Positions 22,651 to 30,147 of a stretch of DNA of 37,823 bases are shown piece by piece. This stretch comes from CADCVW01 sp035644935 (lineage in GTDB: Bacteria; Pseudomonadota; Alphaproteobacteria; Sphingomonadales; Sphingomonadaceae), in contig DASQNO010000054.1 of NCBI GenBank assembly GCA_035644935.1, forward strand, positions 1-37,823. Reading direction: 5' to 3'. The translations under genes and the position numbers were made by a program. Positions within the stretch are counted from its first letter, which is position 1. Each line of letters starts with the position of its first letter. A model generated the notes under the pieces. That model did no database searches. It saw only the letters and a program-made list of their open reading frames with translations, and was not told the DNA's origin.

Positions 22651-24222
22651 TTAACGCGCCGGCTCCAGCCCCGCGCTGCGGCGTTCGGTGCGGGGAGCGC
22701 CGGGGCGGTCGCGGCCGTAGATGTCGTTGCGGAAGGCGAGGCCCTGCGCGGTCGGAGCGGCGGTGAGGTAGGTGATGTACACCGGCACGGGTTCGGGCAG
22801 GTCGACGCGCTGTTCCGGGTCCTTGGACGCGGCGGTCAGCGGTTTGCCGAACAGCCATTTGGCCAGACGGGGCGCGTCCTCCAGCCGGACGCAGCCCGAG
22901 CTGAAGTAACGGTTGGCGTCGGCGAACAGGTGCCGGTCGGGCGTGTCGTGGAGGTAGATGCCGAGATCGTTGGGCATCATGAACTTCATGCGTCCCATGG
23001 AATTGCCCTTGCCCGGCAGCTGCCGGACGCGGACCTCGCTCCGTCCCGCGGCAACGGCGCGCCAGTCGACCGTCTTGGGGTCGAGCACGGTGGCCTTTTC
23101 GGTCCAGTCGGAGAGGACCTCGTAGCGCATCGACTTCAGGAAGCCGACGCCCTTGGCGAGCACGCCGGGCGCGACCTTGGTGCGCGCGAGGTCGGGGGGC
23201 ACGTTCCAGTAAGGATTAACGATGGCGTAGTGCATCAGCCCCGCAAGCATCGGCGTCGCCTCGCCCGGCTTGCCGACGACGACCTTCATGCTGTCCTGAA
23301 CGCGGCCGTTTTCATACATCCAGAGCCGCGCGCCGGCCGCGTCGACCAGAATGTAGCGGCGGCCGGGATCGGCCGGGAGCACGCGGGCGCGTTCCATGTT
23401 GAGGCGGACCAGCCCGTCGCGATCGGGGGAGGCTTCGTTGAGCGCCAGGATCGTGCGCGGCCCGGCGACGCCATCCACGGGAAGCCCGCGCGCCTCCTGG
23501 AATTCGGCGACGGCGGCGGCGACGGCGCGGTCGTACGCGCCGCCGGCGGGAAGGGCTAAACGTTGGCGCAGGTACCAGACGGATGCGCCGCTGGAGCCCG
23601 GCCGCAGCGTCGTGGTGGCGGGAACGGTGATGCCGGCCCGGCCCGTTCGGCTCGCGCGGCTGCTCGCCAGTCCGCGGCGCAGATCCGCATAGATTGGGTT
23701 CATCCAGCCCATGCCCGCGACATGATCGCGAAGCGAGGGCGCGGTGGCCGCGGCGGTGAGCAGCGCGCCCGCCGAAGGAATGCGCGGCGCGAGTTCCTTG
23801 TCGAGGTAGATCGTGCCCACGTTGCGGGGTTGGCGCAGCGCGCCGGCGTAGCGAACGAAAGCGCGGGACAAGGCGACATCGGCGCGCGCGAGCGAGCGCG
23901 GCGAGTCCGCCCGCTCCACCAGCTCGTGGAGACGATCGGGGTCGAAGGAGGCGGGATCGAGCCCGTCAAGCGCCGCCTCGTCGATCAGCCGGATCAGCTC
24001 GATGACGGCTGCGGTGGGTCCAGAGCCGGCGAGCCAAAGCGGCCGGAAGCCGCGGGCCTCGTAGAACGCGCGGAGATCGCGGTCGGCGCGCGAAGCGGCG
24101 CGCACCGCCGCCTGGACACCGGGCATGGCGCCGTAAGGCTGCGCGCCATAGTTTTGCGCGGCGGCCGGCATAGCCGTGAAGACGAGGCCGGCCGCGATGC
24201 CGAGCTTACAAACCGTGTTCAT
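22651..24222 (-). CDS. L,D-transpeptidase (YkuD/YcbB-like) with peptidoglycan-binding domain
   Basis: A 523-aa exported enzyme forming 3-3 crosslinks or attaching proteins to peptidoglycan. Signal peptide MNTVCKLGIAAGLVFTAMPA. A scaffold domain like that of LdtD/YcbB covers about 45-200 (FYEARGFRPLWL ... QPRNVGTIYLD). A PG_binding_1 domain lies at about 207-262 (RPGSSGASVWYLRQRLALPA ... FQEARGLPVDGVAGPRTILA). The YkuD domain follows, with YILVDAAGARLWMYENGRV, His425 (LGIYLHDTPD) and the nucleophile Cys444 in SSGCVRLEDA. Two starts are close, 24228 (MTMN) and 24222; I prefer the latter, with GAAG six bases upstream. Confidence 0.93.
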   Translation of the reverse strand: MNTVCKLGIAAGLVFTAMPAAAQNYGAQPYGAMPGVQAAVRAASRADRDLRAFYEARGFRPLWLAGSGPTAAVIELIRLIDEAALDGLDPASFDPDRLHELVERADSPRSLARADVALSRAFVRYAGALRQPRNVGTIYLDKELAPRIPSAGALLTAAATAPSLRDHVAGMGWMNPIYADLRRGLASSRASRTGRAGITVPATTTLRPGSSGASVWYLRQRLALPAGGAYDRAVAAAVAEFQEARGLPVDGVAGPRTILALNEASPDRDGLVRLNMERARVLPADPGRRYILVDAAGARLWMYENGRVQDSMKVVVGKPGEATPMLAGLMHYAIVNPYWNVPPDLARTKVAPGVLAKGVGFLKSMRYEVLSDWTEKATVLDPKTVDWRAVAAGRSEVRVRQLPGKGNSMGRMKFMMPNDLGIYLHDTPDRHLFADANRYFSSGCVRLEDAPRLAKWLFGKPLTAASKDPEQRVDLPEPVPVYITYLTAAPTAQGLAFRNDIYGRDRPGAPRTERRSAGLEPAR

Positions 24223-24306
24223 CGTCATCTTCAGCGGTTCACCATGCACGGGCTTATGTCGTCGTCGCGCCGGTCGCGACGACGACAAAGCTCAACTCCG
24301 CCCGCT

Positions 24307-24729
24307 TTAGCCGCGCTCACCTGAACGGCGGTAGGACGCCTTGGGCTTGACGTGCATCGGGCGGCCGCTTTCGTAGTACTTGCCGTCATAATAGCCGTCG
24401 CCGTTGCGGTCGTAATATTCATCGTCGCGATAGCCGTCGCCGTCGTTGTCGGCCGCGATCGCGCCGACCACGCCGCCGACGACCGCACCCGCGATCGCGC
24501 CTTCAACCGGGGAGACGCCGCCGATCACCGCGCCGCCAACCGCGCCCGCCGCCGCGCCGACGGCCGCGCCCGTCACCGCGCCGCGCACCGTGTTGTCGGT
24601 GCCGCTGTCAGCGTAAGAGGGCTCCACATACCCGGCATCGTCGGCGGCGTAGCGGCCGTCGTCGTAGGTGGCGCAGCCGCTCAGCGTCGCCGCGCCCGCA
24701 AGCATCATCCCGGTCAGAACCTTACGCAT
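24307..24729 (-). CDS. glycine-zipper lipoprotein with EF-hand-like loops
   Basis: A 140-aa predicted lipoprotein. The signal peptide MRKVLTGMMLAGAATLSGC ends in a lipobox (LSGC), so the mature protein is lipid-anchored, most likely in the outer membrane. The centre (about 49-93) is a glycine zipper (AVTGAAVGAAAGAVGGAVIG, then AIAGAVVGGVVGAI), which packs as membrane-associated helices. It is followed by two DxDxDG-type loops (DNDGDGYRDDEY and DRNGDGYYDGKY) resembling calcium-binding EF-hand loops, then a basic tail. Function unknown. An EcfG-like promoter motif lies about 75 bases upstream. Confidence 0.88.
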   Translation of the reverse strand: MRKVLTGMMLAGAATLSGCATYDDGRYAADDAGYVEPSYADSGTDNTVRGAVTGAAVGAAAGAVGGAVIGGVSPVEGAIAGAVVGGVVGAIAADNDGDGYRDDEYYDRNGDGYYDGKYYESGRPMHVKPKASYRRSGERG

Positions 24730-24800
24730 GTACCTTCTCCTTGTGTGTCAGCGGAGCGGCTGACCTTTCTTGAGGAAAAGGCGCTGGCGCTCGCGAAATC

Positions 24801-24828
24801 GTTAACACCAGCTATGCCGAATCGTTCC
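24801..24828 (-). promoter_or_regulatory. candidate EcfG-type promoter upstream of glycine-zipper lipoprotein
   Basis: Read on the minus strand: GGAAC (24828-24824), a 17-base spacer, then GTTAAC (from 24806). It resembles the general-stress promoter pattern and lies in non-coding DNA about 75 bases upstream of the lipoprotein ATG at 24729. The rest of this gap (24730-24928) contains no recognisable gene. Confidence 0.45.
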
Positions 24829-24928
24829 GGCGCAGGGACCGACCGGCCAGACGCCCGCGTCCCGAGTTGGAGCGGGGAGCGAAAACTGCGTTTGGCCGCA
24901 GTCCGCTCGCCGCGAGACTTGGATGCTA

Positions 24929-25096
24929 CTAGATCGAGCCGATCTTGCGCCCGGCGTTCCAAACTTCGCACACCGGGCAGTCGGCGTCGCTGCGCGCGCG
25001 CTCCACGGCTTCGCGATCGTCGGCGGCGAGCACGTCCTTTTGTTTGACGACGACGCCGTTCGGCTTCGCCAGCTTGTTGACGCGATAATGGCGCAT
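24929..25096 (-). CDS. small protein with CPVC motif, unknown function
   Basis: A 55-aa protein beginning MRHYRVNKLAKPNGVVVKQK and ending DCPVCEVWNAGRKIGSI. GGGGAGGGG just before the ATG at 25096 is a strong ribosome site and supports this start over the in-frame start at 25165. The middle (DVLAADDREAVERARSDA) looks like a short helix, and the C-terminal Cys-Pro-Val-Cys pair could be a redox or metal site. I do not recognise a characterised family. It diverges from ffh across about 195 bases. Confidence 0.75.
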   Translation of the reverse strand: MRHYRVNKLAKPNGVVVKQKDVLAADDREAVERARSDADCPVCEVWNAGRKIGSI

Positions 25097-25291
25097 GACC
25101 CCTCCCCAGGTTGGTCGCGAGATTATCCAAACGCGCGCCGGTGACAAGCCTGCCGCCGCAACCACGCACCGCGTGGCAGGCCCGGTTGCGCCCGGCGAGC
25201 GCGTTTGCTAGAAGGAAAGGGCATTTGCAGACGCTGGCCGGCGAGGTTTCGCCCGCCGGCGCTTTTCGCGTTACGCCGGAGACACGCCTTT

Positions 25292-26773
25292 ATGTTCGAT
25301 ACGCTCAGCGACCGTTTAGGGGGCGTGTTCGACCGCCTTCGCGGCCGCGGGGCGTTGAACGAGGTCGAGGTCCGCGCGGCCATGCGCGAGGTGCGGATCG
25401 CGCTGCTTGAGGCGGACGTCGCGCTGCCCGTGGTGCGCGACTTCATCGACAAGATGACCGAACGCGCGGTGGGCGCGTCCGTGCTGAAGTCGGTGACGCC
25501 GGGGCAGCAGGTCGTCAAGATCGTCAACGACGCGCTGGTCGAGATGCTGGGCAGCGACGCGGCCGAGTTAAACGTCGACGTAACGCCGCCGGCGGTGATC
25601 ATGATGGTCGGGCTGCAGGGGTCGGGCAAGACGACCACCACCGCCAAGATCGCCAAGCGGCTGTCCGAACAGGGCCGCAAGAAAGTGCTGATGGCGTCGC
25701 TCGACGTCGCGCGACCGGCGGCGCAGGAGCAGCTGGCGGTGCTGGGCACCCAGGCGAACGTTTCGACGCTGCCGATCATTGCGGGGCAGCAGCCGGTGGA
25801 TATCGCCCGGCGCGCGGTGCAGGCGGCGCGGCTGCAGGCCTATGACGTGCTGCTGCTCGACACCGCCGGGCGGCTGCACGTCGACCAGGCGCTGATGGAC
25901 GAAATGAAGGCGGTTGCCGAAGTCGGGCGGCCGCACGACGTGCTGCTCGTGGTCGACGCGCTGACGGGGCAGGACGCGGTCAACGTCGCCAAGAGCTTCT
26001 CGGGGCAGGTGGAGCTCACCGGCGTCGTGCTGACGCGCATGGACGGCGATGCCCGCGGCGGCGCGGCGCTGTCGATGCGCGCAGTGACGGGCAAGCCGAT
26101 CATGTTCTCCGGCACGGGGGAGAGCCTGTCCGCGATCGAGCCGTTTCACCCCAGCCGGGTGGCCGGGCGCATCCTGGGCATGGGCGACGTCGTGTCGCTG
26201 GTCGAGCGCGCGAGCGAGACGATCGAGGTCGCCGAGGCCGAGAAGATGGCGGCCAAGCTGGCCAAGGGCCAGTTCGACATGAACGACCTGCGTCAGCAGA
26301 TCGGCCAGATGCAGCGCATGGGGGGCCTCGGCGCGCTGGCGGCGATGATGCCGGGCATGGGCAAGATGAAGGCGGGCGCCGCGGACGAAAAGGCGCTGGG
26401 CCGGCTGGACGCGATCATCTCGTCGATGACCAAGCAGGAACGCGCCAAGCCGGAAATCCTGCAGGCCAAGCGCAAGATCCGCATCGCCAAGGGCGCGGGC
26501 ACGACGGTGCAGGAGGTCAACAAGCTCCTGAAGATGCACCAGGAAATGGCCAACGCCATGAAGAAGATCCGCAAGATGGGCGGGCTGGGCAAGCTGGCCG
26601 GCATGTTCGGCAAGGGCGGCATGGAAGGCATGCTCGGCGGTCTTGGCGGCATGGGGATTGGCGGCGGCGGAGCGGGCGGCGCACCGCCGGCAGGATTGCC
26701 GGGATTGCCCGGGCCGGGCAGATCGGCGCCGTTCAACCTGCCCAAGGGATTCGACAAGTTTTTGAAGAAGTAA
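25292..26773 (+). CDS. ffh: signal recognition particle protein Ffh
   Basis: A 493-aa SRP54 GTPase. N domain (MFDTLSDRLGGVFDRLRGRG, ALLEADVALPVVRDFI), G domain with P-loop GLQGSGKTTT (107-116), DVARPAAQEQL, DTAGRLHVD, TRMDGDARGGAALS and GTGESLSAIEPFHPSRVAGR, and a C-terminal Met-rich M domain (QIGQMQRMGGLGALAAMMPG) that binds signal peptides and SRP RNA. It ends with a Gly-rich segment. The frame extends upstream, but ATG 25292 gives the family N-terminus and has GGAG about 10 bases before it. It heads the rpsP-rimM cluster. Confidence 0.98.
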   Translation: MFDTLSDRLGGVFDRLRGRGALNEVEVRAAMREVRIALLEADVALPVVRDFIDKMTERAVGASVLKSVTPGQQVVKIVNDALVEMLGSDAAELNVDVTPPAVIMMVGLQGSGKTTTTAKIAKRLSEQGRKKVLMASLDVARPAAQEQLAVLGTQANVSTLPIIAGQQPVDIARRAVQAARLQAYDVLLLDTAGRLHVDQALMDEMKAVAEVGRPHDVLLVVDALTGQDAVNVAKSFSGQVELTGVVLTRMDGDARGGAALSMRAVTGKPIMFSGTGESLSAIEPFHPSRVAGRILGMGDVVSLVERASETIEVAEAEKMAAKLAKGQFDMNDLRQQIGQMQRMGGLGALAAMMPGMGKMKAGAADEKALGRLDAIISSMTKQERAKPEILQAKRKIRIAKGAGTTVQEVNKLLKMHQEMANAMKKIRKMGGLGKLAGMFGKGGMEGMLGGLGGMGIGGGGAGGAPPAGLPGLPGPGRSAPFNLPKGFDKFLKK

Positions 26774-26816
26774 GTTCAACCGTTTCGAATTGTTTGTTTT
26801 AGAAGGAAGATTATCG

Positions 26817-27380
26817 ATGTCCGTAGCCATTCGTCTCGCCCGTGGCGGCGCCAAGAAGCGTCCCTACTACCGTATCGTCGTCACCAACTCTCGCTCCGCG
26901 CGCGACGGGCGCTTCATCGAGAAGATCGGGACGTACAACCCGCTGCTCGCCAAGGATTCGCCCGAGCGGGTGAAGCTCGACACCGAGCGCGCCAAGCACT
27001 GGTTGTCGGTCGGCGCGCAGCCTTCGGACCGCGTCTTGCGCTTCCTGGATGCGGCGGGCGTGATGGAGCGCACCGCGCGCAACAACCCCAAGAAGGGCGA
27101 GCCGGGCGAGAAGGCCAAGGAGCGGGCCGAGGCGGAAGCCGCCCGTCAGGCCGAACTGGCCGAGGCTGCCGCGGCCGCCGCTCCGGCGCCCGCCGAAGAG
27201 CCCGCTGTTGAAGCCGCGCCGGCCGTCGAAGAGCCTGCTCCGGTCGAGGCCGCCGCGGGCGGCGACGGCGATGCGACGCCGGCCACCGATGCCCCGAACA
27301 CGGGCGTGCCTCCGGTCGAGCCCGCCGAAGGCAGCGACGAGGCCGCTCCTGCGGACGGTGCGGAAAAGGGCACCGACTAA
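26817..27380 (+). CDS. rpsP: 30S ribosomal protein S16, with long C-terminal extension
   Basis: Ribosomal protein bS16. The conserved part covers the first 80 residues: MSVAIRLARGGAKKRPYYRI, SRDGRFIEKIGTYNPLL-like segment, and LDTERAKHWLSVGAQPSDRV. The total is 187 aa against about 80-90 in E. coli. The remaining 100 residues are low-complexity Ala, Pro, Glu, first a charged helix (GEPGEKAKERAEAEAARQAE), then acidic-Pro repeats. Long bS16 tails occur in alphaproteobacteria, but this is at the long end. GAAGGAAG precedes the ATG at 26817. It is 43 bases after ffh and 12 before rimM. Confidence 0.97.
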   Translation: MSVAIRLARGGAKKRPYYRIVVTNSRSARDGRFIEKIGTYNPLLAKDSPERVKLDTERAKHWLSVGAQPSDRVLRFLDAAGVMERTARNNPKKGEPGEKAKERAEAEAARQAELAEAAAAAAPAPAEEPAVEAAPAVEEPAPVEAAAGGDGDATPATDAPNTGVPPVEPAEGSDEAAPADGAEKGTD

Positions 27381-27392
27381 GCGTCCGCGGCC

Positions 27393-27875
27393 ATGCCCGA
27401 CCGCATCACGCTTGCCGCCGTCGCGGGCGCGCACGGCATCGGGGGCGAGGTGCGGTTGAAGCTGTTCGCGCAAGGCGTGGACAGCCTGACGCGGCACAAG
27501 GACGTGATGATCGGCGATCAGGCGTTCGCGCTATCGTCGGTGCGCGCCGGCGGGCAGGGGGCGATCGCCCGCCTTGCCGGCGTGTCCTCGCGTGAGGCGG
27601 CGGAGGCCTTGCGCGGACGACTGGTGACGGTACCCCGCGCCGCGTTGCCGCCGCTGGCCGAGGGCGAGTTCTACTACGCCGACCTGATCGGGCTGCCTTG
27701 CACCGACCCAGACGGTGCGCTCCTGGGTCGTGTTCTCAACGTCGAGAACTTCGGAGCGGGCGATCTGCTGGAAATCGAACGGGAAGCCGGCGGGACGACG
27801 CTGGTGCCGTTCCGCGCGCCGGCAGCTGAACTGAGCGCCGACCGCATCGTCGTGGATCCGGCGTTTCTCGCCTAG
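27393..27875 (+). CDS. rimM: ribosome maturation factor RimM
   Basis: A 160-aa 30S assembly factor that binds S19. The N-terminal RimM domain has ITLAAVAGAHGIGGEVRLKL, with the conserved G-A-H-G-x-x-G-E-V motif; the C-terminal PRC-barrel shows EGEFYYADLIGLPC and LEIEREAGGTTLVPFRAPA. It acts in maturation of the 16S 3' domain. It lies between rpsP and, on the other strand, a thioredoxin-reductase-like gene whose last four bases overlap its stop region. The usual partner trmD follows only after that gene. Confidence 0.95.
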   Translation: MPDRITLAAVAGAHGIGGEVRLKLFAQGVDSLTRHKDVMIGDQAFALSSVRAGGQGAIARLAGVSSREAAEALRGRLVTVPRAALPPLAEGEFYYADLIGLPCTDPDGALLGRVLNVENFGAGDLLEIEREAGGTTLVPFRAPAAELSADRIVVDPAFLA

Positions 27876-28831
27876 GCGGCGACGTCGACGATCTCGACCT
27901 TGCCGTTCTGGCGGACCAGGGGCCGGTCGCGGGTCAGGTCGTTGCGGATGGTAACCGCCGCGACGCCGCCTTCGCCCATCGCATGGCTGATCTGGTCCAG
28001 TCCGATGACGACGTCGCCGGCCGCATAAAGGCCGGGCACGGAGGTACGCTGGTGATCGTCGACGACGACGCAATCGTCGTCCGCGATCTCTGCCCCGACC
28101 ATCTTTGCAAGGTCCGAGTGCACGTCGGACCCGAGCGCGGGATAGACGCTGTCGAACAGCAACCGTCCGCCGGATGTCGGCACCGCCAGCTTGTCGCCGT
28201 CGATTTCCAATTCGTAGCAGGGCCCGTCCACCAGCTTGATGCCGAGCGCTTCCGCCTTGGCGCGTTGCTCGTCGGTCAACGTATGCGGGCCGGTGGGTGA
28301 TATCAGCGTCAGATCGGGCGTGAAGCCGCGCAGGAACACGGCTTCCTTGATGCCGTGTTCGTCAGTGCCGATAACGCCGACCGTCTTGTCGGTGACTTCG
28401 TAGCCGTCGCAGATCGGGCAGTAGCGAATCAGGCCGCGCATCATCGCCTCGTCATGGAGCGCCACCTCCATCGAGGGGCGGCGGTTGAAGACGCCCGTGG
28501 CCAGAAGGACCGCGCGCGCGTGCACGGGGCCGCTGCCCCACTCGGCGATAAAGCCGCCATTCTCCACGTCGCGGTCCAGCCGGGTGACGCGGTTCTTTTC
28601 GATAACGGCACCGTAGAGCCGCGCCTGTTCGGCCATCTTTTCGATGAGGTCGGTGCCCTTGATGCCTTCGGGGTAGCCGGCGTGATTGTGCGACACGGGG
28701 ATCCACGTCACGCGGCTGTTACCGGCGTCCACCACGACGGCGTCGAGGTGGAAGCGCGCGAGGTAAACGGCCGCGGTGAGGCCCGCTGGGCCGCCGCCGA
28801 TGATCAGACAGTCGATGAGTTTATTGGCCAT
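27872..28831 (-). CDS. thioredoxin-reductase-like FAD disulfide oxidoreductase
   Basis: A 319-aa flavoprotein of the low-molecular-weight thioredoxin reductase type. FAD-binding GGGPAG (12-17), CPIC redox pair (Cys138, Cys141, RYCPICDGYE) and the C-terminal FAD motif VPGLYAAGDVVIGLDQ are present. The second dinucleotide-binding site differs: the canonical GGGxSA is GTDEHG here (VGVIGTDEHGIKEAVFL), and the usual HRRxxxR that binds the NADPH phosphate is replaced by LISPTGPHT. NADPH use is therefore doubtful; another donor or an oxidase role is possible. It is read against the rimM and trmD genes and diverges from trmD across 52 bases. Confidence 0.88.
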   Translation of the reverse strand: MANKLIDCLIIGGGPAGLTAAVYLARFHLDAVVVDAGNSRVTWIPVSHNHAGYPEGIKGTDLIEKMAEQARLYGAVIEKNRVTRLDRDVENGGFIAEWGSGPVHARAVLLATGVFNRRPSMEVALHDEAMMRGLIRYCPICDGYEVTDKTVGVIGTDEHGIKEAVFLRGFTPDLTLISPTGPHTLTDEQRAKAEALGIKLVDGPCYELEIDGDKLAVPTSGGRLLFDSVYPALGSDVHSDLAKMVGAEIADDDCVVVDDHQRTSVPGLYAAGDVVIGLDQISHAMGEGGVAAVTIRNDLTRDRPLVRQNGKVEIVDVAA

Positions 28832-28883
28832 GGGTGGACAAGCGCCTTTTCATTTATCTTGTTCCAGCGGATGAGCCGGATCA

Positions 28884-29615
28884 ATGACTTGGTCCGCTAC
28901 CGTCCTGACGCTCTATCCCGAAATGTTTCCCGGGCCCCTGGGGCAAAGCCTGGCCGGGCGCGCGCTGGCGCAGGGCGTTTGGTCGCTGACGACGGTGCAG
29001 ATCCGCGACCATGCGACGGACAAGCACCGGTCGGTGGACGATACGCCGGCGGGCGGGGGCGCGGGCATGGTGCTGCGCGCGGACGTGCTGGCGGCGGCCG
29101 TCGACCCGGTGCTGGCTGCCGGCACCCCAATGCTGGCGATGACTCCGCGCGGCGAGCCGCTGACGCAGAAGCTTGTCCGGGAGCTCGCGTCGAGTTCCGG
29201 CGTCGGTGTCCTGTGCGGGCGCTTCGAGGGGTTGGACGAGCGGTTATTCGAGGCGCGGCCGATCCGCCCGGTCTCGGTCGGCGACTATGTACTGTCGGGG
29301 GGCGAGACGGCGGCGCTGGTGCTGCTGGATGCTTGCGTCCGGCTGCTCCCCGGCGTAATGGGCGCGTCTTCAAGCGGCGTGGACGAGAGCTTCGAGAACG
29401 GGCTGCTCGAATACCCGCAATATACCCGACCATATCTATGGGAAGGGCGCACGATCCCCGAGGTGCTGCGGTCGGGGGATCATGCGAAGATCGCCGCTTG
29501 GCGCAAGCGCAAGGCGGCCGAAGACACACGGTCAAGGCGGCCGGACCTGATGAAGCGCCATGGGGGCGCTTCGGAGGCACCGCCCTCTGGCGCGCGGCAC
29601 GAAGACGAGAGTTGA
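28884..29615 (+). CDS. trmD: tRNA (guanine-N1)-methyltransferase TrmD
   Basis: A 243-aa SPOUT methyltransferase making m1G37 in tRNA, which prevents frameshifting. Motifs: LTLYPEMFPGPLGQSLAGRA at the N-terminus, DDTPAGGGAGMVLRADVLAA, CGRFEGLDER, the trefoil-knot SAM site VSVGDYVLSGGETAALVLLD and LLEYPQYTRP. The C-terminus is followed by a short Ser/Arg tail (EAPPSGARHEDES). Start ATG 28884 is 52 bases from the divergent thioredoxin-reductase-like gene, so trmD-rplS must have its own promoter rather than read-through from rimM. rplS begins five bases after the stop. Confidence 0.96.
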   Translation: MTWSATVLTLYPEMFPGPLGQSLAGRALAQGVWSLTTVQIRDHATDKHRSVDDTPAGGGAGMVLRADVLAAAVDPVLAAGTPMLAMTPRGEPLTQKLVRELASSSGVGVLCGRFEGLDERLFEARPIRPVSVGDYVLSGGETAALVLLDACVRLLPGVMGASSSGVDESFENGLLEYPQYTRPYLWEGRTIPEVLRSGDHAKIAAWRKRKAAEDTRSRRPDLMKRHGGASEAPPSGARHEDES

Positions 29616-29619
29616 AGAC

Positions 29620-30033
29620 ATGAACCTGATCCAGACGCTCGAGGCCGAGGCCATCGCGCAATTCAACACGACCAAGAGCATTCCGGAATTCCGCCCGGGC
29701 GACACGCTGCGCGTCGGCGTCCGCGTCGTCGAGGGCGAGCGCACCCGCGTTCAGAACTACGAAGGCGTATGCATCGCGCGCGCCAACCGCGGCCTGGGTT
29801 CATCGTTCACCGTGCGCAAAATCAGCTTCGGCGAAGGCGTCGAGCGCGTTTTCCCGCTTTATTCGCCCAACATCGACGCGATCGAAGTCGTGCGCCGCGG
29901 CGTCGTGCGCCGCGCCAAGCTTTACTATCTGCGCGGCCGTACCGGTAAGTCGGCGCGTATCGCCGAGCGCCGCGACCAGCGGCCGGCCAAGGGCGCCGCG
30001 CCCGTGGCCGCGAACGAGCCGACGGAAGCTTAA
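29620..30033 (+). CDS. rplS: 50S ribosomal protein L19
   Basis: A 137-aa bL19 protein located at the 30S-50S interface. Conserved parts: MNLIQTLEAEAIAQ, the FRPGDTLRVGVRVVEGERTR strand, NYEGVCIARANRGLGSSFTV, VRKISFGEGVERVFPLYSPN and the helix VVRRGVVRRAKLYYLRGRTG. The true ATG is at 29620, after GAAGAC, not the in-frame start at 29560 inside trmD. The last 15 residues (PAKGAAPVAANEPTEA) are an unstructured tail. It is the last gene of the trmD-rplS unit and is followed by repeat copy B. Confidence 0.97.
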   Translation: MNLIQTLEAEAIAQFNTTKSIPEFRPGDTLRVGVRVVEGERTRVQNYEGVCIARANRGLGSSFTVRKISFGEGVERVFPLYSPNIDAIEVVRRGVVRRAKLYYLRGRTGKSARIAERRDQRPAKGAAPVAANEPTEA

Positions 30034-30041
30034 GCTTAACA

Positions 30042-30133
30042 CGTTATCCCGGCGAAGGCCGGGATCTCCTAGAGCGTAGGCGCGAAGTTCGCTTGGCCGC
30101 CTCGCTGAGATCCCGGTCTGCGCCGTGATGACG
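30042..30133. repeat. dispersed intergenic hairpin repeat, copy B
   Basis: Left arm CGTTATCCCGGCGAAGGCCG running to GATCTC (30067), and right arm from GAGATCCCGG (30107-30116) to GTGATGACG (30133); the arms pair over about 27 bases with few mismatches. The reverse complement of the right arm nearly equals the left arm of copy A at 22562. It sits between rplS and asd, and its right end is 14 bases before the asd ATG. Confidence 0.82.
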
Positions 30134-30147
30134 GCGGAGAAAAAATC

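Noticed and set aside
28355..29623. A 422-codon plus-strand frame across the oxidoreductase and trmD
   Set aside because: Shadow of the minus-strand thioredoxin-reductase-like gene and of trmD in another frame.
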